Shown piece after piece: positions 59,353-64,000 of a stretch of 64,000 nucleotides of DNA (positions within the stretch are counted from its first letter, which is position 1; each line of letters begins with the position of its first letter). The DNA comes from Deltaproteobacteria bacterium. GTDB taxonomy: Bacteria > Myxococcota_A > Polyangia > Polyangiales > Ga0077539. The notes below the pieces were generated by a model. It was not told the DNA's origin. It was given only the letters and a program-made list of their open reading frames with translations, and searched no databases. The position numbers and the translations under genes are program-made. Where the stretch lies: the NCBI GenBank assembly GCA_016218725.1, contig JACRDB010000154.1:28946-92945 (forward strand), read 5' to 3'.

Positions 59353-59430
59353 GCTCCATGGGTGCGGCATTTGTGCCGCAGGTAGAGTATAGGGCAAATC
59401 CGATCGGGCTCCCTTGACGAAGGACAAGGG

Positions 59431-60657
59431 ATGGTTCAACGAGAGGCCATGCTCACACGGTGCCTTGGGTTGGTGGGTGGTCTTGGGTGGTTGCTGGTCG
59501 GGTGTGGGGGCAACGCGGGCGTCTCGGATGGAGACGCGGCGGCGCCCATGGATACGGCCGTTGGAGACGCCGTGACCACCACGGACACAGGGACCACCGG
59601 GGACACACCGCAGCCGCCGCCGCCGCCGCCACCGTCGGGCATCGCGGCGCTGGGGAACGGTACGCACCGGATGGACCGGGTGAGGCTCCGCGCGGTGGCC
59701 ACGGAGACCAACGGGCTCTCGCAGCCCCGGGACCTGGCCTTCAACCCGGAGGGGCCGGAGCAGCTGTGGGTGACGAACTTCGCCACCAGCACCATGACCA
59801 TCATCCTGCGGGTGGGGACGGAGATGCAGACGCAGGTGACCCGCGGGGGCCCTGGCAACCTCCACTTCCTGGCGAAGCCCTCGTGCCTGGCCTTCGGGGC
59901 GCCGGGGAACCTCGCCACGGCGCACGAGACCAACATGCGCACGCAGCCCACCACGCCCGGGGACTTCATGGGCCCCACGCTGTGGGACTCGACGATGATG
60001 CGCTTCAACGGCGGGGACGCGTCGCACCTGGACATGCTGCACAACAGCCCGAACTCCGTGGGCATCGCCTGGGAGACGGCGACCATGTACTGGGTGGTGG
60101 ACGGGGCCCACCGCGCGCTGGCGCGGTACAACTTCCGCACGCCCCACGAGCGCGGCGGGGTGGACCACTCGGACGGCGAGCTCCAGCGCTACGCCGACGG
60201 TATGGTGGGCTACGTGGAGGGCGTGAGCTCCCACGCGGAGTTCGACCAGGAGACCCGGAGGCTCTTCTTCGCGGACACGGGCAACCGCCGGATCGCGTCC
60301 TTTGACCCGACGGGGGCGGTGCGCATGGCCACCATCAACCCCAACTATGACGGTGGCCGCCAGTCCCGGATGATGGGCGGCGCGCTGGAAACCTTCATCG
60401 ACGGCACCGTGATGGGCCCCGGCGGCCTCCAGCGCCCGTCGGGCCTCGCGCTGGCCGCGGGCCACTGGTACGTCACCGACAACGCGAACTCCCGGGTGCT
60501 GGCCTTCAACCGCGAGGGGCGCCTGGTGGACTGGCTGGACCTCTCGGCGGACGTGCAGCCCGGCGCCCTCATGGGCGTCGCCGTGGACCCCAGAGGGTGG
60601 CTCTACCTCTCGGACGCCGTGGGCAACCGCGTGCTGGAGCTCTCCCCCGCGGAGTGA
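59431..60657 (+). CDS. NHL-repeat beta-propeller lipoprotein
   Basis: 408 residues. AAGGAC six bases before ATG 59431 supports the start. LGLVGGLGWLLVGC is the lipobox region, followed by an Asp/Thr linker and a seven-Pro run. The propeller shows NHL-like units: GLSQPRDLAFNPEGPEQLWVTN, FDQETRRLFFADTGNRRIASFD, LQRPSGLALAAGHWYVTDNANSRVLAF, MGVAVDPRGWLYLSDAVGNRVLEL. No catalytic residues seen. It follows the purine-degradation fusion by 78 bases on the same strand. Confidence 0.88.
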   Translation: MVQREAMLTRCLGLVGGLGWLLVGCGGNAGVSDGDAAAPMDTAVGDAVTTTDTGTTGDTPQPPPPPPPSGIAALGNGTHRMDRVRLRAVATETNGLSQPRDLAFNPEGPEQLWVTNFATSTMTIILRVGTEMQTQVTRGGPGNLHFLAKPSCLAFGAPGNLATAHETNMRTQPTTPGDFMGPTLWDSTMMRFNGGDASHLDMLHNSPNSVGIAWETATMYWVVDGAHRALARYNFRTPHERGGVDHSDGELQRYADGMVGYVEGVSSHAEFDQETRRLFFADTGNRRIASFDPTGAVRMATINPNYDGGRQSRMMGGALETFIDGTVMGPGGLQRPSGLALAAGHWYVTDNANSRVLAFNREGRLVDWLDLSADVQPGALMGVAVDPRGWLYLSDAVGNRVLELSPAE

Positions 60658-61065
60658 AAGGCGGGCTCTACCATTCCAGCGGACGAGGACAGAGTATGTC
60701 CATGATGGCCTTGCGTCGGGGGTGTGGATGGGGCAGCGTGGGAGTGGGTCATCGGACCTGGGTGGGTCTTTGAGAAGCGAGTGTAAGGCGTTCGTGGCGC
60801 GAAGGCTTCGGCCACCATGCCACGGTAAAACACGCATGGTTCATGGCACGTCCGCGTCCCCTCGGGGACCCCTGGACAATCTTCGTCTCCGAAGGCTGTG
60901 GGGGACGTGCCTCAGGTATCCTGGGCGCGAGGTTCACCCCTCGCCTCCAGGTAGTTCCGGCGGAACCCCGGCTCCTGGGTTGGCGGCGTGAGCGCCGACT
61001 GCCTGGGTGTAGCTCGCGGGGCCGAAGGGCCTCCGAGAAGCCTCTGCCCTTCAGGGCGGGGAGGT
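60658..61065. other. intergenic region with possible IS200/IS605 relict
   Basis: These 408 bases contain no credible gene. From about 60900 the plus strand is full of nested stem-loops, ending in a hairpin at 61042-61063 followed by GGTTCAC, which resembles the right end of IS200/IS605-type (tnpB-carrying) elements. No tnpB coding region or left end is recognisable. Confidence 0.45.
61042..61063 (+). mobile_element. possible IS200/IS605 right-end hairpin
   Basis: GAAGCCTCTGCCCTTCAGGG begins the motif: arm CTCTGCCC, loop TTCA, arm GGGCGGGGAG, then GTTCAC. Preceded by GAAG, it matches from memory the style of tnpB-element right ends. It overlaps the 3' end of the Kelch lipoprotein gene by proximity only (that gene stops at 61066). 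Confidence 0.35.
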
Positions 61066-62865
61066 TCACGGCGAGAACACCCCGGCCACCTCGAAGCCCG
61101 GCACCAGCGGGTTGGTGGTCCCGGGCACGATCCCCCCGGCCAGGAACATCCTCCCGCGGATCATGCCCCCGGAGTGGTCGCTGCGGCCCATCGGGAGCCG
61201 CAACCGCAGGAGCGTGGCCACGTGGGCCGCGGCGTCGTACTCCACGATCCGGTCGCCCCAGGGGTTGTAGTCGCTCCCGAAGGTGAGCACCCGGGTGCCG
61301 TTGGCCACCATCACGTGCTCCGCCAGCATCACCCCGTCCGGGAGGCTCCCCCGGAGGGTCCACGTATTGGCCGCCACGTCGTACTCCCAGATCTGGCTCG
61401 GGCCCCCGTCGGTGACCACCCCGCAGCCCATGGTGATCAGCACGTCCCGACCTCCGACGCGCACGTTCACCATCGGGTCCCAGGGGCAGCGCCCCGTGGG
61501 GGGCCTCGGGGCCAGGCCCGTGCGCCAGGTGTTTGTCACCGTGTCCAACGCCGCGAGCTGGCCGTTTCTATGCGACAATGCATACACCGTGGTGCCCACG
61601 CTGGCCGCGGCGAGGCCGAAGATCGGGCCGATGATATGCACCATGTCCGCCATGAGGGAGCCCGGCACGTTGGCGCTCGAAGGGAGCGCCTCCCAGCGCC
61701 CGAGGGCGGGGTCCAGGCGCTCCACCTGCGGGACGAAGCGCCCGTCGCGCCCGACCCCACCGAGGACGAAGAGCCGGCAGCCCACGGTGACCGCCTGGGG
61801 GATCATGCCTCGGGGGAAATTGAGCGGGGGCCCGAGGGACCACTGGCGCCCGGCGGGCGCGTAGGGGTCGAGGATGTCCACGGTGTTGAGCGCCCGGGAG
61901 ATGCACGCGCACCCGTTGGTGTTGGACGACGGGGTGCCGGCGATGACGTAGAGCCGGTCTCCGAGCACCGCTCCGGCGCCCTCCACGTGGGGGTTGGGGA
62001 TCGCGTCCAGGGTGCGCGTGGCGTAGTCGCATGGGGGCGGGACCTGGCCCTCGCAGGTGGCGCCCCAGCGGCCCAGGGCGCAGCGCTGGGTGCCCGCCCG
62101 GCAGACGCCCCGGCCGATGTCCGTCATGGGGCCGTTGAAGCATGTACGAGATGTCACCCCGTCGCAGGGGCAGCCCTCGTTGGAGACGCCGTTGCAGTTC
62201 AGGTCGCGCAGCGGGGTCGTGCCCTGGTCGTTGCAGGCCTCGCCGGGCAGCGGCAGGATCTGGCCGACGCACAAAAGCTCCCAGCGCCCTCCCCGGCAGG
62301 TCTGTACGCCGTCCCGGCAGATGCCCACCAGGCGGGTCTCCGGCGGGCCCGTGTAGCAAGGCCGGGTGGAGCCCTCGATGCATACTGGCATGGTGCCCAT
62401 GCATGCCATCGGGTCCGGGGGGATGGGCTCCGTGCGCAGGACGTCCGACGGCACCACGATGCCCGCGTCCCTCGGGGGCGGTGGTGGCGGCGGCGGCGGT
62501 GGGAGCCCGGTGTCCGTGGCCGGGAGGTCGTCGGGGTTGACCGAGAGCCGATCGCTGGAGCCCGCGTCGTCGGGGTTGACCGAGAGCCGGTCCATGGAGC
62601 CGGTGTCCGGGCCCTCGGCGTCCAGGGGAGGCGACGGCGGAGAGTCCGCGGCGGGCGCGTCCGCGGCGCCGTCCCTCGGTGGGTTCACGGGCACGTCCGA
62701 GGGCGTGTCCGCCACGCAGCGGCCCGCGACGCAGCGGGTGCCGGGGCCGCAGGCGCCGCCGCAGGGCGCCTGGGCGTCGGTGTCCACGCCCTCCTCGGGC
62801 GGCGCGCACGCGGCCACGGAGACCCCAAGGCCGAGCACCCACGCGAGCGGTCCCCGTTGATGCAT
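61066..62865 (-). CDS. Kelch-repeat lipoprotein with Cys-rich head
   Basis: 599 residues. LAWVLGLGVSVAAC is the lipobox. A short Cys motif (CGGACGPGTRCVAGRC), an Asp/Pro tether with a duplicated DRLSVNPDD unit, and a ten-Pro run follow. A Cys-rich segment of about 130 residues (CIEGSTRPCYTG, CPCDGVTSRTCFNG) is of the type that reads like a metazoan-style metalloprotein head. From residue 290 Kelch blades run: VEGAGAVLGDRLYVIAG, CRLFVLGGVGRDGRFVPQVERLDPALGRW, NTWRTG, QIWEYDVAANTW. A propeller binding function at the surface is inferred. Confidence 0.85.
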   Translation of the reverse strand: MHQRGPLAWVLGLGVSVAACAPPEEGVDTDAQAPCGGACGPGTRCVAGRCVADTPSDVPVNPPRDGAADAPAADSPPSPPLDAEGPDTGSMDRLSVNPDDAGSSDRLSVNPDDLPATDTGLPPPPPPPPPPRDAGIVVPSDVLRTEPIPPDPMACMGTMPVCIEGSTRPCYTGPPETRLVGICRDGVQTCRGGRWELLCVGQILPLPGEACNDQGTTPLRDLNCNGVSNEGCPCDGVTSRTCFNGPMTDIGRGVCRAGTQRCALGRWGATCEGQVPPPCDYATRTLDAIPNPHVEGAGAVLGDRLYVIAGTPSSNTNGCACISRALNTVDILDPYAPAGRQWSLGPPLNFPRGMIPQAVTVGCRLFVLGGVGRDGRFVPQVERLDPALGRWEALPSSANVPGSLMADMVHIIGPIFGLAAASVGTTVYALSHRNGQLAALDTVTNTWRTGLAPRPPTGRCPWDPMVNVRVGGRDVLITMGCGVVTDGGPSQIWEYDVAANTWTLRGSLPDGVMLAEHVMVANGTRVLTFGSDYNPWGDRIVEYDAAAHVATLLRLRLPMGRSDHSGGMIRGRMFLAGGIVPGTTNPLVPGFEVAGVFSP

Positions 62866-62951
62866 ACGGTCATGTTCTGGCGCGCCCGGTGCTCAGGTCA
62901 AGGCCCCGGCGCGGTGGACACGGCCCCGGCCCGATGGTGTGATGCCCGGCG

Positions 62952-63791
62952 GTGGTCCGGAGGCTGCGACACCTGTCGTCCTGGGCGTGGATCCTGGTGG
63001 CTTGCGCCAAGGGGGGAGAGCCCGGGGCCCCCTCCACGGACAAGCCCGACCCCTCGGACACCGAACCCGACGCCGCCGTGGACGCCCCGGCCCCCGAGGA
63101 CGGCGCCGGGAACCCCTCCCTGGATGGCGGAATGGACAGCGCCCGCGCCGACCTCCCCGCGGAGGCGGCCCCGGACGGGCCTCGTTGTGGCCAGCGCACG
63201 CAGCCCTGCTGCGAGAACCGCTGCGACGAGGGCGCCATCTGCACGGACCTGCGCTGCGTGCCGTGTGGAGACCCGATGCAGCAGTGCTGCCCCGGAGGGC
63301 GCTGCTACGGGGGCCTGCCGTGCCGCGCGGGGCTCTGCACCCCGCGGGACGCCTGCGGCTCCGCCGGGAGCCCCTGCTGTGATGGTGGGCTGTGCGCCGC
63401 GGGCCTGTCCTGCGTGGTCGGACGCTGCGACACGGCCCCGGCCTGCGGGGGCTTCGGCGCCGTGTGCTGCCCGGGGGCCCTGTGCGACCCGGGGCTCCTC
63501 TGTGAGTCCGGGCTCTGTCGCACACCCACCCCTCCGCCCCCACCTCCCCCTCCACCGCCTCCACCGCCACCACCGCCCCCTCCGCCACCACCTCCACCAC
63601 CGCCGCCACCGCCGCCCTGTGGGGCGGCGGGGCAGGAGTGTTGTACGGGCGTGCCGCTCTTGAACTCCTGCGCGGTGTTCCACCACTGCCTGGGTGGCCG
63701 CTGCGCGCCCTGCGGGCTCCGCGGGCAGGTGTGCTGCTACGGGTCTCTTTGCTACATGGCCCGGTGCTCCGGCGGACTTTGCACGAGCTGA
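62952..63791 (+). CDS. Cys-rich lipoprotein with long polyproline run
   Basis: 279 residues from GTG 62952. RHLSSWAWILVAC supplies the lipoprotein Cys. An acidic linker is followed by Cys-knot-like repeats, each with CC pairs (QPCCENRCDEGAICTDLRC, QQCCPGGRCYGG, SPCCDGGLCAAGLSC, AVCCPGALCDPG), then an uninterrupted run of about 29 prolines and a last Cys-rich unit (QECCTG ... VCCYGSLCYMARC). Disulfide-rich outer-surface domains joined by a stiff spacer are inferred; no enzymatic motif. Confidence 0.82.
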   Translation: MVRRLRHLSSWAWILVACAKGGEPGAPSTDKPDPSDTEPDAAVDAPAPEDGAGNPSLDGGMDSARADLPAEAAPDGPRCGQRTQPCCENRCDEGAICTDLRCVPCGDPMQQCCPGGRCYGGLPCRAGLCTPRDACGSAGSPCCDGGLCAAGLSCVVGRCDTAPACGGFGAVCCPGALCDPGLLCESGLCRTPTPPPPPPPPPPPPPPPPPPPPPPPPPPPPPCGAAGQECCTGVPLLNSCAVFHHCLGGRCAPCGLRGQVCCYGSLCYMARCSGGLCTS

Positions 63792-63815
63792 GCGTCGGTC
63801 TTCGGCGCGGGTGAC

Positions 63816-63881
63816 CGCCGTTGGGAAACCGTGCTCGATGCGGGTGGGCGCCGTTGGGTAACCGTGTTCGATGCGGCCCAC
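63816..63881. repeat. 33-bp tandem repeat, two copies
   Basis: Two adjacent units starting CGCCGTTGGG; the first 28 bases differ at two positions, the last five diverge. A partial third match (CCGTTGGGC) lies just to the right inside a hairpin. Confidence 0.65.
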
Positions 63882-63914
63882 CGGCCCGTTGGGCCGGCCT
63901 GTGCACGAATGCCA

Positions 63915-63932
63915 GCCCCCCTGCCGGGGGGC
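63915..63932 (+). terminator. GC-rich hairpin, possible terminator
   Basis: GCCCCCC-TGCC-GGGGGGC is a perfect 7-bp stem. No T-run follows. Together with the CCGGCCC-GTT-GGGCCGG hairpin at 63881-63897 it may end transcription of the lipoprotein gene. Confidence 0.4.
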
Positions 63933-64000
63933 GCTCACGTAAGGTGCAAGGAGGTCGGCGCAGCAAGGGTTTGGAGCGTTGAGGGATTCGGCCCGAGCAC

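Larger units (their letters stand above)
63792..64000. other. right-edge noncoding region with repeats
   Basis: Downstream of the Cys-rich lipoprotein gene: a 33-bp tandem duplication (63816-63881), two strong hairpins (63881-63897 and 63915-63932) and GGAGG near 63950 that may precede a gene beyond the edge. No gene is supported within the window. Confidence 0.5.

Noticed and set aside
57106..60837. Minus-strand frame of 1243 codons
   Set aside because: Antisense to the allantoicase fusion and NHL lipoprotein and overlapping the aminotransferase gene; composition is that of a high-GC shadow frame.
60900..60990. tRNA-like T-loop GGTTCACCCC
   Set aside because: No matching acceptor, anticodon arm or CCA arrangement could be found around it.
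63816..63897. CRISPR-like repeat array
   Set aside because: Two adjacent 33-bp units with no spacers; the third match is partial and sits in a hairpin.

Overview
The window is high-GC DNA that looks like a large-genome myxobacterium (Myxococcota, probably the Polyangia side). Four things point there: a C-terminal MYXO-CTERM-like sorting tail, a Hanks-type Ser/Thr kinase beside a TPR/PEGA protein, RHS and FG-GAP secreted proteins, and about a dozen lipoproteins whose lipobox is followed by an Asp-periodic low-complexity tether. No rRNA, tRNA, CRISPR array or complete insertion sequence was seen.

Layout. 1-4609 (minus): a lipidated RHS/YD-repeat protein whose C-terminal tip lies outside the left edge. 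4699-10101: N-formylglutamate amidohydrolase-like gene, a small unknown gene, an Lhr-like helicase with a PdeM-like phosphoesterase, and TesB. 10139-18358: FG-GAP, Cys-rich, SBBP and hydrolase lipoproteins around a kinase/PEGA pair. 18408-21224: a short SEDS-like membrane protein, a lipoprotein and a Phd/PIN toxin-antitoxin pair, with two copies of a 94-bp dispersed repeat. 21541-28301: a lipoprotein, a 1489-residue protein joining a zinc phospholipase C-like head to an FG-GAP tail, and a Notum/pectin-acetylesterase homologue. 28304-30387 (minus): lipoprotein and M23 peptidase. 30434-33155: a three-gene flavin/iron-sulfur amine oxidase. 33145-36666 (minus): M50 protease, zinc-ribbon membrane protein, lipoprotein, RluA-type synthase. 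36753-38324: a full WGR-PARP.

38314-42849 (minus) is a tightly coupled type II fatty-acid/polyketide-like operon: dehydratase, KS-like protein without its Cys, active KS, ketoreductase, nitroreductase-fold flavoprotein and a long ACP. A perfect 50-bp inverted-repeat element sits between the two KS genes and is flanked by a 28-bp duplication that rebuilds both gene ends. A plus-strand block of four genes (43156-50179) with strongly mosaic base composition follows; it encodes two FG-GAP lipoproteins, an unrecognised 846-residue protein and a possible HK97-fold shell protein. To its right the minus strand resumes with aroA, cmk, two more SDR reductases, a membrane protein and a Sel1 protein, so the block may have been inserted into an older minus-strand biosynthetic region.

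55176-63791: small membrane protein, beta-rich exported protein, AlaA-type aminotransferase, an allantoicase/OHCU-decarboxylase fusion, NHL and Kelch propeller lipoproteins, and a Cys-rich lipoprotein with a very long proline run. Several genes carry a TAnnnT hexamer 6-9 bases before the start codon and no Shine-Dalgarno sequence, which suggests leaderless transcripts.
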